A program made the position numbers and the translations under genes. A stretch of 64,000 nucleotides of DNA. Origin: an uncultured Clostridia bacterium (GTDB lineage Bacteria > Bacillota > Clostridia > TANB77 > CAG-508). This document shows, piece by piece, positions 53,781 through 62,649 of the stretch (position 1 is the first letter of the stretch; every line of letters starts with the position of its first letter). Below the pieces are notes generated by a model that was not told the DNA's origin, searched no databases, and was given only the letters and a program-made list of their open reading frames with translations. The stretch is from the NCBI GenBank assembly GCA_934130435.1, contig CAKOYB010000005.1, forward strand, positions 33,802-97,801, read 5' to 3'.

Positions 53781-54401
53781 TTAAAACTCTGTTCCTGGTA
53801 CTGCTGAATTTATTATATTTCTAATTTCATCATTCAATTCAGTTTTAGTAAATTTCTTTGAAGAATCATCATCTGATATATATAAATTATCTTCATTTAT
53901 TATAATACAACCATCTGAATCAATATCCTCATTTGATACCAATACTTTTGTTCCTTTTGAAATTACTATTATATTATAGATATTAATATCTTCTTCTAAA
54001 ACCTTTTCCATTAAAGCTATCTCTCCACTTTCTGTTACATATTTTTCTCCATCGAAAATATAACTCTGTCCTTTTGCTAAATTATCTTTGCCCATTTTAA
54101 GTGCATAAACTGCTGGTTTTACTACTCCTTCAAAGTCAAAGTCTGGTATGTAATAATACATCCACTCTTCTTCATTTCCTTTAGTTTCATTATCAATGGA
54201 TTCTTCGAAATCTGCTAATTTCTTTTCTTCTATTTCTTTAGAATTGGTATATTTTTCTTTTGCTGTTTCTGATTTTCCCAAAATATTATCTCCTGTTATT
54301 GCTCTTATACTTACTACTGCTAATATCAAAAGTATTATTATTGTTATTATCAGTGCAACTAATGTTATTCCTTTCTCTTTTTTTGTTAATTTCTTATCCA
54401 T
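53781..54401 (-). CDS. Pilin-like protein C (prepilin-type N-terminus)
   Basis: 206 residues from ATG 54401, the position with a correct AAAGGAGG; an earlier ATG at 54434 lies in the leader. The first 58 residues equal protein A apart from a few changes (MDKKLTKKEKG, ITLVALIITII, LLILAVVSIRAITGDNILGK, SETAKEKYTNSKE). The C-terminal 140 residues are unrelated and acidic, with KGQSYIFDGEKYVTESGE and NIYNIIVISKGTKVL. No family is recognised. It lies 26 kb from its relatives with its own leader and repeats. Confidence 0.8.
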   Translation of the reverse strand: MDKKLTKKEKGITLVALIITIIILLILAVVSIRAITGDNILGKSETAKEKYTNSKEIEEKKLADFEESIDNETKGNEEEWMYYYIPDFDFEGVVKPAVYALKMGKDNLAKGQSYIFDGEKYVTESGEIALMEKVLEEDINIYNIIVISKGTKVLVSNEDIDSDGCIIINEDNLYISDDDSSKKFTKTELNDEIRNIINSAVPGTEF

Positions 54402-54426
54402 TTTTATTCCTCCTTTTATTTTTTTG

Positions 54427-54614
54427 CAACGCAAAAAGAGATGAACTTTTATCCATCTCTTTTAATATATCCAAAGTAAAGCAGCTTCGTTTTCTGCTCT
54501 TCTTATTTCTTTTAAATTACATTGTGTGTGTGTGTGTGTGTGTGTGTGTTACAGCCCCAGTCATTACAAGCTTCATCATTTGTAATTTCTCCTTTTATAT
54601 TTTTTCTTGCGTTG
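54427..54614 (-). ncRNA. Structured leader of pilin-like gene C
   Basis: Closing stem CAACGCAA (54614-54607) with TTGCGTTG (54434-54427), the AGCAG...CTGCT stem and the pre-gene hairpin AAAGAGATG...CATCTCTTT are kept, although the loop bases differ from A and B. Changes in the loop with stems preserved favour a real RNA structure. Confidence 0.55.
54517..54579 (-). CDS. Leader ORF C with (AC)13 tract, out of phase with A and B
   Basis: 20 residues: MMKLVMTGAV, Thr-His repeats, TM, stop. The same ribosome site precedes it. The GT run is at 54524-54549 on the plus strand. With 13 units the frame stops directly after the tract. With 11 or 14 it would run on through QCNLKEIRRAEN and EAALLWIY to a stop at 54462, at the same hairpin foot as in A and B. 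This is what an OFF phase would look like. Translation is not proven. Confidence 0.45.
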   Translation of the reverse strand: MMKLVMTGAVTHTHTHTHTM

Positions 54615-54704
54615 TCTTTTTCTTTAATTAACTACTTTTATTATTACATAAGCAAATTCAATTTGCAAGAGTTTTATATAAATTAAAATAATATAAAACA
54701 AATC

Positions 54705-54735
54705 TTTGTCTAGCCTAACTTTTGTGTATTTTTTT
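54705..54735 (-). repeat. Leader-upstream box, copy C
   Basis: TTTGTCTAGCCTAAC then TTTTGTGTATTTTTTT, about 126 bases upstream of leader ORF C. It is the most diverged of the four copies. Confidence 0.5.
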
Positions 54736-54772
54736 AAAAAATATACAAAACGCCTAACAATAAACACTAACT

Positions 54773-55100
54773 TAAATCACCCAAACTATATATTATTTTC
54801 GATGAATAAAAAAATTAATTGTTCGAGCTGCTTAGAACATTATATTTTTTTATGAAGAGAAAAAATATATAGTTGGGTGGTTTCATACTTTCTATAATTT
54901 ATATTGATGAATAAAAAAATAATTGTTTATTCTGCCTAGAACATTATATTTTTTTATGAAGAGAAAAAATATATAGGTTGAGTAGTTTCATACTTTCTAT
55001 AATTTATATTGATGAATAAAAAACTAATTGTTTGTGCTGCTTAAACATTATATTTTTTTGTAAAGAAAAAATATATAGTTTGAGTGGTTTCATACTTTCT
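54773..55100. repeat. Tandem 102-105-bp repeats upstream of pilin-like cassette C
   Basis: Three units in tandem, each with GAATAAAAAA, (A/C)TAATTGTT, CTGC, GAACATTATATTTTTTT, AAAATATATAG and TTTCATACTTTCTATAATTT. The last string recurs with periods of 105 and 102 bases. The first unit keeps palindromic arms like those at 28975-29082; the others are degenerate. Confidence 0.78.
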
Positions 55101-55114
55101 ATAATTTAAACAAA

Positions 55115-55155
55115 AAAGAGACTATACATTTAATTAATAAACATATAGTCTCTTT
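55115..55155 (-). terminator. Terminator of rpoD
   Basis: A 12-bp stem (AAAGAGACTATA / TATAGTCTCTTT) with a 17-base AT loop is followed by TTTTGTTTAAAT on the minus strand, about 50 bases after the rpoD stop. Confidence 0.82.
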
Positions 55156-55205
55156 AAATTTATTCATATTCCATTTATATTTAAGCCTTTGCCACTTTTG
55201 TTATA

Positions 55206-56516
55206 CTAATTCATATAATCTTTTAATTTTTTACTTCTACTTGGATGTCTTAATTTTCTTAATGCTTTTGCTTCAATCTGTCTTATTCTCTCACGAGTAA
55301 CGTCAAATTCTTTTCCAACTTCTTCTAATGTTCTTGCTTTTCCATCTTCAAGTCCAAATCTTAGTTTTAAAACCTTTGCTTCCCTTGGTGTTAATGTATT
55401 CATAACTTCTTCTAATTGTTCTTTTAACATTGTATATGCAGCTGCATCTTGTGGTGCTGGTGAATCATCATCTTGAATAAAGTCTCCTAAATGGCTGTCG
55501 TCTTCTTCTCCAATTGGTGTTTCTAAAGATACTGGTTCTTGTGCAATCTTTTGAATTTCCATAACTCTTTCAACTGGAATCTCTAATTCTTCTGCTAATT
55601 CTTCTGGTGAAGGCTCTCTTCCCATTCTTTGCAATAGTAATCTTGAAGTACGAATTAGCTTATTTATTGTTTCAACCATGTGTACTGGTATTCTTATTGT
55701 CCTTGCTTGATCTGCTATAGCTCTAGTAATTGCTTGTCTAATCCACCAAGTAGCATATGTGCTAAATTTATATCCCTTTGTATAATCAAATTTTTCAACA
55801 GCTTTTATAAGCCCCATGTTTCCTTCTTGGATTAAATCAAGAAATAACATACCTCTACCCACATATTTTTTAGCTATACTTACAACTAGTCTTAAGTTTG
55901 ACTCTGATAGTTTCTTTTTTGCTTCTTCGTCTCCTTCAAGTGCTCTTTGCGCTAATTCAGTTTCTTCTTCATAGTTAAGTAATGGTATTTTTCCTATTTC
56001 TCTTAGATACATTCTAACTGGATCATCTATATTTACTCCATCCATATTTTCTATATTTGTATCTTCTATTTTTATATTTTCTACTTCTGCTAAGTCATCT
56101 ACATCTGGTTCTTCATCCTCAAAATCATCAGTTAAATCAATTCCTAGTTCTTCAAATTTATCAAAAACTTTATCAATATTTTCTGGGTTTACCTTTTCAA
56201 GTTTATTTGCTAGTTCTGCATAAGTTATTTTTCCACTCTTAACCTTTTGAACTAACTCGTTAACCTGATTCTTTAACTCATCTGGTAAATCATCTTCTAA
56301 AGAATTTACAGTTAAAGTAATTTCAGTTTCTTTAGATATTTGAGTTCCCTCATCTACGCTTTGTTTTAAAACTATATTATTCTTTTTTTCTTTATTACAA
56401 GATTTTTTTATGTCAATTACTTTTAATCCAAGATTATCCAATTCTTCTTTTGCCTTTTCCAATTCTTTATCTATAAGATTTGGCATTACAATTTTTGATT
56501 CCTTATCTTTTTTCAT
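55206..56516 (-). CDS. rpoD: Primary sigma factor RpoD/SigA with N-terminal PASTA-like domain
   Basis: 436 residues. Residues about 78-135 are region 1.1 (KITYAELANKLEKVNPENIDK, FEELGIDLTDD). Region 1.2 to 4 follow with DPVRMYLREIGKIPLL, YKFSTYATWWIRQAITRAIA, PVHMVETINKL, LTPREAKVLKLRFGL and TRERIRQIEAKALRKLRHP. Residues 9-71 read as a PASTA domain: MPNLIDKELEKAKEELDNLG, LKV, then VLKQSVDEGTQISKETEITL. PASTA domains are normally extracellular on Ser/Thr kinases and penicillin-binding proteins. AGGAGG lies eight bases before the ATG, so the extension belongs to the gene. It follows dnaG by 12 bases. Confidence 0.93.
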   Translation of the reverse strand: MKKDKESKIVMPNLIDKELEKAKEELDNLGLKVIDIKKSCNKEKKNNIVLKQSVDEGTQISKETEITLTVNSLEDDLPDELKNQVNELVQKVKSGKITYAELANKLEKVNPENIDKVFDKFEELGIDLTDDFEDEEPDVDDLAEVENIKIEDTNIENMDGVNIDDPVRMYLREIGKIPLLNYEEETELAQRALEGDEEAKKKLSESNLRLVVSIAKKYVGRGMLFLDLIQEGNMGLIKAVEKFDYTKGYKFSTYATWWIRQAITRAIADQARTIRIPVHMVETINKLIRTSRLLLQRMGREPSPEELAEELEIPVERVMEIQKIAQEPVSLETPIGEEDDSHLGDFIQDDDSPAPQDAAAYTMLKEQLEEVMNTLTPREAKVLKLRFGLEDGKARTLEEVGKEFDVTRERIRQIEAKALRKLRHPSRSKKLKDYMN

Positions 56517-56528
56517 TCAATTAACCTC

Positions 56529-58310
56529 CTACTTTAACTTAACAAGCTTTGCAATAATCTCAGTTAATTCTTGCTCTAAACTTGCTTTTTCTTCTTTAGT
56601 CAATTGTTCTTCTAGTTTTTCTAAAATTTCTGCTTTTCTATTTATTAGTTTTTCTTTTCTATAAATATTAATAATATCATTTGTAGCTTTATTTTTGTCT
56701 GTAATTTCTATATTACTAGACATTATACTGGCTATTCTATTGGTCAATTGTCCACTTTCTAGATTGTCTAATATACTATTTATATTTACACTGCTATTGC
56801 TATATTCATTATATATCTTAAGTAATACTTGTTTATTTATATCATCAGTAAATATTTCTGGATGAATTTCATTTTTAATTTTACTATATATTTCGTAATC
56901 TCCATTTAGTAATAAGAAAATAATCATACATTCTCTTTTATAATTATTATTGTCAGGATTGGCTTTTTTAGGTAAAACCTTAGCAGCTCTACCTTCTAAA
57001 ATCTTCTGTCCTTTATTGTCCTGATATATAAGTTTGTTAATTTGGGCATAAATTGCTTCTTTAGACACATTATAATCTTTTGATATTTTTTCTATATATA
57101 TTTCTTTTTCTATATTATTCTCAACTTTAGAGAGAATATTTGCAATTTGATTTAAGAATTTAATCTTATCACTTGTCGTATCTATATTTAAACTATTTTT
57201 TAGAACCTTAACTTTAAATTCTACTAATGAAATGGCTTTGTCTACACAATTGCTAAATCTTCCGCTACCATATTTTAAAATATATTCATCAGGATCTTTA
57301 ACATCTTTCTCATCTAATTGTAAGACTCTAACATCATATCCCAGATTTTGTAATATTTCTAATCCTCTCATTGTTGCAGCTTGTCCAGCACTATCTGAAT
57401 CATACCCTATTATTATTTGATTACAGTATTTTCTTAGAAGTCTTCCTTGAGCTTCTGTTAATGCTGTTCCTAATGAAGCTACTACATTTTTAATTCCTCG
57501 CTGATATAATGAAATAGCATCCATATATCCTTCAACAATTATTATTTTATCTGAGCCACTTTGTTTTGCAACATTAAGGCCAAACAAGTTTCTTCCTTTG
57601 CTGTAAACTATACTCTCAGGAGAATTTATGTATTTAGGTTTACTGTCATCTAAAACTCTTCCTCCAAATGCTATAACTCTGTTTCTAACATCTTTAATTG
57701 GTATCATAAATCTTTTTCTAAATCTGTCTACAAATTTTCCATTGTCATTTTTAATTACCATACTTGAGGCAATAATCTCTTCCTCAGTATAACCTTTAGT
57801 TCTTAATATTCTGAACAATTCATCATAATTACCTGCAAAGCCTAGTGAAAATGTTTTTAATGTATTGTTATCCATTTTTCTTTTCTTAACATATTCTTGT
57901 GCATTTTTGGATGTTGGTCTATATAGATTTTGATGATAAAACTCTGCTGCTATTTCGTTTATTTCATATGCTTTGGCTTTTAATTGTTGTTTTCTATCAT
58001 CTTCTTTATTATCACTTACTGGAAGTGGAATTCCAGCCTTTTCTGCTAACAAAGAAACAGATTCTACAAAGTTTATATTCTCTATTTTGCTTATAAAATG
58101 AAATACATTACCGCCTACTCCGCATCCAAAACAATGAAATATCTGTTTATCAGGGGAAACAGAAAAAGAAGGCGATTTTTCTTTATGAAATGGACATAAT
58201 CCAAAATAATTTCTACCGCTTCTTTTTAATGTTACATATTGTGATATTATATCAACTATATCATTATTATTTCTTATTTCGTCTAATAATTCGTCACTAT
58301 ATCGTACCAT
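56529..58310 (-). CDS. dnaG: DNA primase DnaG
   Basis: About 593 residues. The CHC2 zinc finger shows CPFHKEKSPSFSV and FHCFGCGVGGN. The TOPRIM core includes IIVEGYMDAISLYQRGI, GYDSDSAGQAA and KDPDEYI. The C-terminal helicase-binding domain is shorter and less conserved. ATG 58310 has a well-placed GAAAGG; the ATG at 58349 has no ribosome site. Together with rpoD it forms the dnaG-rpoD replication/transcription operon. A TTGATA with TATATA 16 bases apart upstream is a possible promoter. Confidence 0.95.
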   Translation of the reverse strand: MVRYSDELLDEIRNNNDIVDIISQYVTLKRSGRNYFGLCPFHKEKSPSFSVSPDKQIFHCFGCGVGGNVFHFISKIENINFVESVSLLAEKAGIPLPVSDNKEDDRKQQLKAKAYEINEIAAEFYHQNLYRPTSKNAQEYVKKRKMDNNTLKTFSLGFAGNYDELFRILRTKGYTEEEIIASSMVIKNDNGKFVDRFRKRFMIPIKDVRNRVIAFGGRVLDDSKPKYINSPESIVYSKGRNLFGLNVAKQSGSDKIIIVEGYMDAISLYQRGIKNVVASLGTALTEAQGRLLRKYCNQIIIGYDSDSAGQAATMRGLEILQNLGYDVRVLQLDEKDVKDPDEYILKYGSGRFSNCVDKAISLVEFKVKVLKNSLNIDTTSDKIKFLNQIANILSKVENNIEKEIYIEKISKDYNVSKEAIYAQINKLIYQDNKGQKILEGRAAKVLPKKANPDNNNYKRECMIIFLLLNGDYEIYSKIKNEIHPEIFTDDINKQVLLKIYNEYSNSSVNINSILDNLESGQLTNRIASIMSSNIEITDKNKATNDIINIYRKEKLINRKAEILEKLEEQLTKEEKASLEQELTEIIAKLVKLK

Positions 58311-58464
58311 TTTATTTCCTTTCACTAACTTATATATACTATTCGACAAATATTTATCAAATCCTTCTTTATGTTCACTTGATTAGTCTATTTATTGTTC
58401 CTTGTAAGTTGACTAGGTTTGATTTTTATCAATTATAAATTTTTTTAATTCTTTAGTATACAAA

Positions 58465-58493
58465 AAAGATTCTAATAAAATATTAGAATCTTT
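58465..58493 (-). terminator. Terminator of carD
   Basis: A perfect 12-bp stem (AAAGATTCTAAT / ATTAGAATCTTT) with a five-base loop is followed by TTTTG on the minus strand. It lies 18 bases after the carD stop. Confidence 0.85.
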
Positions 58494-58510
58494 ATATTTA
58501 TGTTTTATAA

Positions 58511-59080
58511 TTAATTAACCTCATCAAATGGTACAAACTTATTTACTACTCCAGATAGAGAAGTCATATCCCCATCTCCATTATCAAGTTTAAATTCTCT
58601 AAATGATTGGTTTATTTTATTATCAACTATTCCTTCCATTTCTTCATAAGATGAATGCTCTGCAAGTACTAATTCACTAACTAATATTTGTTTTGCATTT
58701 AGTAGCATCTTTTTCTCTCCTGTTGAAAGTCCTTTTTCTTTTTGTTTAAATGTTAAATTTCTAACTACATCTGCGACTTCATATATATCCCCACTTTTCA
58801 TCTTGTCCATATTATCTCTATATCTTTTGTTCCAATTAATAGACATTTCTGTCTGATCTTCTTCTAGTATTTCAAAAACCTTTTCTGCTGAATTTTTATC
58901 TATTACGTTTCTAACTCCAACTTGTTCTGCTTTGTTTATTGGTATCATTATTTTTACTTCGCCTGGCATTTTTAAAACATAATAAGATTGCTTCTCTCCT
59001 GAAATATCTCTTTCCTCAATCGCTGATATTTTTCCTGCTCCGTGCATTGGGTATACTATAAAATCTCCTACATTAAACAT
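58511..59080 (-). CDS. carD: CarD/CdnL-family transcription regulator
   Basis: About 189 residues. The N-terminal RNA polymerase-interaction domain reads FNVGDFIVYPMHGAGKISAIEERD, and the helical C-terminal domain has RYRDNMDKMKSGDIYEVADVVRNL and LSTGEKKMLLNAKQILVSELVLAE. CarD proteins bind the RNAP beta subunit and stabilise open complexes at rRNA and other promoters. GGAG is eight bases before ATG 59080; the earlier ATG at 59098 overlaps it. It lies next to dnaG-rpoD, with its own promoter and terminator. Confidence 0.93.
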   Translation of the reverse strand: MFNVGDFIVYPMHGAGKISAIEERDISGEKQSYYVLKMPGEVKIMIPINKAEQVGVRNVIDKNSAEKVFEILEEDQTEMSINWNKRYRDNMDKMKSGDIYEVADVVRNLTFKQKEKGLSTGEKKMLLNAKQILVSELVLAEHSSYEEMEGIVDNKINQSFREFKLDNGDGDMTSLSGVVNKFVPFDEVN

Positions 59081-59197
59081 GTAAGTCACTCCTTTCAAAA
59101 GTCATTTAGGACAGAAAAAAATAAGACTCTCAAATATGTTAATTCTTTTATCTAATGACAGTAGAATCTATATTTTTTTTAACTTCCAACTGTATTA

Positions 59198-59226
59198 ATT
59201 ATACTACAAAATTTTGAAAAAGTCAA
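59198..59226 (-). promoter_or_regulatory. Sigma-A promoter of carD
   Basis: TTGACT (59221-59226) and TATAAT (59198-59203) are 17 bases apart on the minus strand. The 5' leader would be about 110 nt. Apart from this promoter and the rny terminator, the 59081-59424 gap holds nothing I recognise. Confidence 0.78.
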
Positions 59227-59383
59227 AAGTAAATTTAACTTTTTAAATAATTTAAGTGCTTAGTATTTTTTTATTTTTTAATTTGTTATTTACAATTAAT
59301 TTATCACTATGAAGGAAAAAATCTTAAAAATACAGCAATTATAATTTTTATATAATAGTAAAGTAAAACTCTCCTATTACATA

Positions 59384-59420
59384 AAAAAACAGCTAAAAGA
59401 CTTTATCTTTTAGCTGTTTC
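59384..59420 (-). terminator. Terminator of rny
   Basis: Arms AACAGCTAAAAGA and TCTTTTAGCTGTT form a 13-bp stem with a short loop, followed by a run of Ts on the minus strand. It begins directly after the rny stop. Confidence 0.88.
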
Positions 59421-59424
59421 AATT

Positions 59425-60966
59425 TTATTTTGCATAATCTATTGCTCTGGATTCTCTTATTACATTTACCTTTATTTGTCCTGGATATTCCATTTCATTT
59501 TCTACTTTCTGAGCAATGTCTCTCGCAAGAATTGTTATTTGAGCATCTGAAACTTTATCTGGTTTTACAATGATTCTTACTTCTCTTCCTGCTTGTATAG
59601 CATATGATTTATCAACTCCATCAAAAGAATTCGCTATTTCTTCTAAGTTTTGTAATCTTTTAATATATGCTTCCAAAGTTTCTCTTCTTGCTCCAGGTCT
59701 AGATGCAGAAATTGCATCTGCTGCTTGTACTAATACTGCCTCTAATGTTTTAGGTTCAACATCACCATGATGTGCCTCTACTGCATTTATTATTAGTTCG
59801 TTTTCTTTATATTTTCTCAATACTTCTACACCTAATTCAACATGTGTTCCTTCCATATCATGATCTAAGGCTTTTCCTATATCATGAAGTAGTCCTGCTC
59901 TTCTTGCCCTTGTTGAGTCTAATCCAAGCTCTTCAGCCATAATTCTAGCTAAATTTGAAACTTCAATAGAATGATTTAAAACATTTTGTCCATAACTTGT
60001 TCTATATTTAAGTTTTCCTATTAATTTTATTATATCCGGATTAAGTCCCATAACACCAGTTTCAAGTGTTGCTCTTTCACCTTCAGCTTTTATTGTTTCG
60101 GTAATTTCTTCTTTTGCCTTTTCAACCATTTCTTCTATTTTAGCTGGATGTATTCTTCCATCATCTATAAGTTTCTCTAATGCTAGTTTGGCTACTTCTC
60201 TTCTTAATGGATCAAATCCAGAAATAACGACTGCATCTGGAGTATCGTCGATTATTAAATCAATTCCTGTTAGGGTTTCTAAGGTTTTTATATTTCTTCC
60301 TTCTCTACCTATAATTCTACCTTTCATATCATCATTAGGTAAATTAACAATCGAAACTGTAGTTTCAGAAGTATGATCTGCTGCACATTTTTGTATTGTA
60401 TAGCTTAAAATCTCTTTTGCTACTTTATTTGCTTCTTCCTTTGCCTTTGTTTCACTTTCTTTAATTTTTATTGCTTTTTCATTTACTAATTGTTTGTCTA
60501 ACTCATCTAAAAGCTGTTTCTTCGCTTCATCAACAGTTAAACCTGACTTTTTCTGTAATTCTTCTAATTGTCTTTTTAAGATATCATCAATTTCTTGCTT
60601 TTTGTCTTCTATTTGTTTAATATGCATTTGTAGCTCATTTTCTTTTTTTTCATAAGCTTGTTCACGCTTATCTAAATTCTCCTCTTTTTGAATCAATCTC
60701 TTTTCTTGTACTTGTACTTCGCCCCTTCTTTCTCTAATCTCTTTGTTAAGCTCTTCTCTAGATTTCATTATTTCTTCTTTAGCTTTTATTATTTCTTCCT
60801 TTTTTATGTTTTCAGCATCTCTATTTGCGTTTTCTATTAGTTTTTTTGCTTCTATTTCTGCACTTTTAATTTTGGCTTCTGCAGTTTTTTTTCTAATTGT
60901 AATTCCAGCTGGTATAAAAACTGCTCCTGAGATTAGAATCGTGGCGATAATGATTAAAATTTGCAT
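59425..60966 (-). CDS. rny: Ribonuclease Y
   Basis: About 513 residues. A membrane helix at the N-terminus (about 3-25) is followed by a long coiled coil (about 30-190). The KH domain shows MKGRIIGREGRNIKTLE and the HD domain LLHDIGKALDHD, with HHGDVEPKT and GARRETLEAYIKRLQ. RNase Y initiates mRNA decay at the membrane. ATG 60966 has GAGGG at eight bases; ATG 60972 lies too close to it. It is monocistronic here. Confidence 0.96.
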   Translation of the reverse strand: MQILIIIATILISGAVFIPAGITIRKKTAEAKIKSAEIEAKKLIENANRDAENIKKEEIIKAKEEIMKSREELNKEIRERRGEVQVQEKRLIQKEENLDKREQAYEKKENELQMHIKQIEDKKQEIDDILKRQLEELQKKSGLTVDEAKKQLLDELDKQLVNEKAIKIKESETKAKEEANKVAKEILSYTIQKCAADHTSETTVSIVNLPNDDMKGRIIGREGRNIKTLETLTGIDLIIDDTPDAVVISGFDPLRREVAKLALEKLIDDGRIHPAKIEEMVEKAKEEITETIKAEGERATLETGVMGLNPDIIKLIGKLKYRTSYGQNVLNHSIEVSNLARIMAEELGLDSTRARRAGLLHDIGKALDHDMEGTHVELGVEVLRKYKENELIINAVEAHHGDVEPKTLEAVLVQAADAISASRPGARRETLEAYIKRLQNLEEIANSFDGVDKSYAIQAGREVRIIVKPDKVSDAQITILARDIAQKVENEMEYPGQIKVNVIRESRAIDYAK

Positions 60967-61121
60967 AATCATATCCCTCTTTTCTATTAAATTTTCAATG
61001 TTCGATAATATATAATTTATAATCTTTTATATTAAAGAATCTATTTTTTACCTTTCTATTTTACCCTTAATCTTTAAAACTGTCAAGTATTTTGGATTTG
61101 ATAGAACGGATCTAAGTTTAA

Positions 61122-61150
61122 AAATCACCAAAATTATCTTTTGGTGATTT
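61122..61150 (-). terminator. Terminator of pgi
   Basis: A 12-bp stem (AAATCACCAAAA / TTTTGGTGATTT) with a five-base loop is followed by TTTAAAC. It lies 34 bases after the pgi stop. Confidence 0.82.
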
Positions 61151-61183
61151 GTCTTTTATCTATAATTCTTAGTATAAATTCAA

Positions 61184-62491
61184 TTATTTTTTCTCATAAC
61201 CAGGTTTTTCTAGTAATCTGAACATATTTGTTTTATATTCTTCTACTCCTGGTTGATTAAATGGATTTACCCCCAATATCTTTCCAGACATTGCACATGC
61301 AAGTTCAAAAAAGTATATTAGCTCTCCTATTGATTCTTCGTTTAATTTTTTCATATTTATAATTATATTAGGAACTCCACCTTTCACATGAGCCATTACA
61401 GTTCCCTCCATAGCCTTTTTATTTATATAATCCAATGATTTGCCTTTTAAATAGTTAAGTCCATCTAGGTTATCTTCATCTTCTTTTACCAATATGTCAT
61501 CATCTGGTGTTTCAATATTTATAACTGTTTCGAATAAATCTCTTCTTCCTTCTTGTATGTATTGTCCCATAGAATGTAAATCTGTTGTAAAATCAACTCC
61601 TGCAGGAAATATCCCTTTGTTATCTTTTCCTTCACTTTCTCCAAATAGTTGTTTCCACCATTCATTAAAATAGTGAAGTTTTGGTTCATAGTTTGCTAGT
61701 ATTTCTACATTTTTATCATCCAAATATAGAATATTTCTTATAACAGCATATTGATAACAAGTATTATACTTTAAGCTTTTATCAGAATACTTATCTTGTG
61801 CCATTTTAGCTCCAATAATTAATTTATCAATATCTATTCCTGCAGCTGCTATTGGAAGCAAACCTACTGCTGTTAGTACAGAGTATCTACCGCCCACATT
61901 ATCTGGAATAACAAAGGTCTCATATCCTTCATTATCTGATAAGGTTTTTAAAGCTCCTCTTTTTTTATCTGTTGTTACATATATTCTATTTTTTGCTTCC
62001 TCTATTCCATATTTATTTTCAAGGATTTCTTTAAATATTCTAAATGCAATTGCTGGTTCTGTTGTAGTTCCAGATTTTGATATTACATTAACCGAAAAAT
62101 CTCTATTTCCGATTAAATCTATCATGTCTTGTATATATCTAGAACTTATATTATTACCTGCGTATAAAATTTGAGGTGTTTTTCTTTTCCCAAAGTTATA
62201 AAATGTATTAGTTAATGCTTCTATTACTGCTCTTGCACCTAAATATGATCCTCCTATTCCAATAACAACTAAAACTTCAGAATCTTTTTGAATTTTTTTT
62301 GCTGCTTTTTTTATTCTATTGAATTCTTCTTTATCATAATTAGTTGGTAATTCAAGCCATCCTAAAAATTCTTTTACATTATTTTTATTTTTTTGAAATT
62401 CCGTATGTATCTCTTCAACCTTGTTAGAATACTTAAGTATATCTCCTGATGGTATGCCTGTATTTGAAAAATCAATATTTATATTTGACAT
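61184..62491 (-). CDS. pgi: Glucose-6-phosphate isomerase
   Basis: 435 residues, the short Firmicutes form. Family motifs are IGIGGSYLGARAVIEAL, VNVISKSGTTTEPAIAFR, DNVGGRYSVLTAVGLLPIA, GQYIQEGRRDLFETVI and, near the end, NPFNQPGVEEYK. It interconverts glucose-6-phosphate and fructose-6-phosphate. AGGAGG precedes the ATG. It has its own terminator and stands between rny and a hypothetical gene. Confidence 0.97.
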   Translation of the reverse strand: MSNINIDFSNTGIPSGDILKYSNKVEEIHTEFQKNKNNVKEFLGWLELPTNYDKEEFNRIKKAAKKIQKDSEVLVVIGIGGSYLGARAVIEALTNTFYNFGKRKTPQILYAGNNISSRYIQDMIDLIGNRDFSVNVISKSGTTTEPAIAFRIFKEILENKYGIEEAKNRIYVTTDKKRGALKTLSDNEGYETFVIPDNVGGRYSVLTAVGLLPIAAAGIDIDKLIIGAKMAQDKYSDKSLKYNTCYQYAVIRNILYLDDKNVEILANYEPKLHYFNEWWKQLFGESEGKDNKGIFPAGVDFTTDLHSMGQYIQEGRRDLFETVINIETPDDDILVKEDEDNLDGLNYLKGKSLDYINKKAMEGTVMAHVKGGVPNIIINMKKLNEESIGELIYFFELACAMSGKILGVNPFNQPGVEEYKTNMFRLLEKPGYEKK

Positions 62492-62580
62492 CTTTGATTC
62501 CCTCCTATTTTATTCTAATTTTCTACTTACAATTATTGTTTAACTATATCATATAATATAATTATTTAATTGCTCTGTCA

Positions 62581-62640
62581 ATTATTCTAATTATTTTTAT
62601 TATTCTTTTAATTATTCTAATTATTTTTATTATTCTTTTA
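62581..62640. repeat. Perfect 30-bp tandem duplication
   Basis: The unit ATTATTCTAATTATTTTTAT plus TATTCTTTTA is repeated twice without a change (62581-62610 and 62611-62640), just after the stop of the 182-residue hypothetical gene. It is low complexity and probably arose by slippage. Confidence 0.85.
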
Positions 62641-62649
62641 ATTATTTAA

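Noticed and set aside
54517..54640. Alternative frame in leader C reading EACNDWGCN before the Thr-His repeat, resembling a small RiPP precursor
   Set aside because: Copies A and B have TGA at the Trp codon, and the frame has no start codon or ribosome site. No maturation enzyme lies nearby.
54773..55100. CRISPR array or insertion sequence from the 105-bp repeats
   Set aside because: The units are contiguous with no unique spacers and no transposase frame is present.
62581..62640. CRISPR-like array from the repeated 30-bp unit
   Set aside because: Two direct copies with no spacer, low complexity and no cas gene; a simple tandem duplication.
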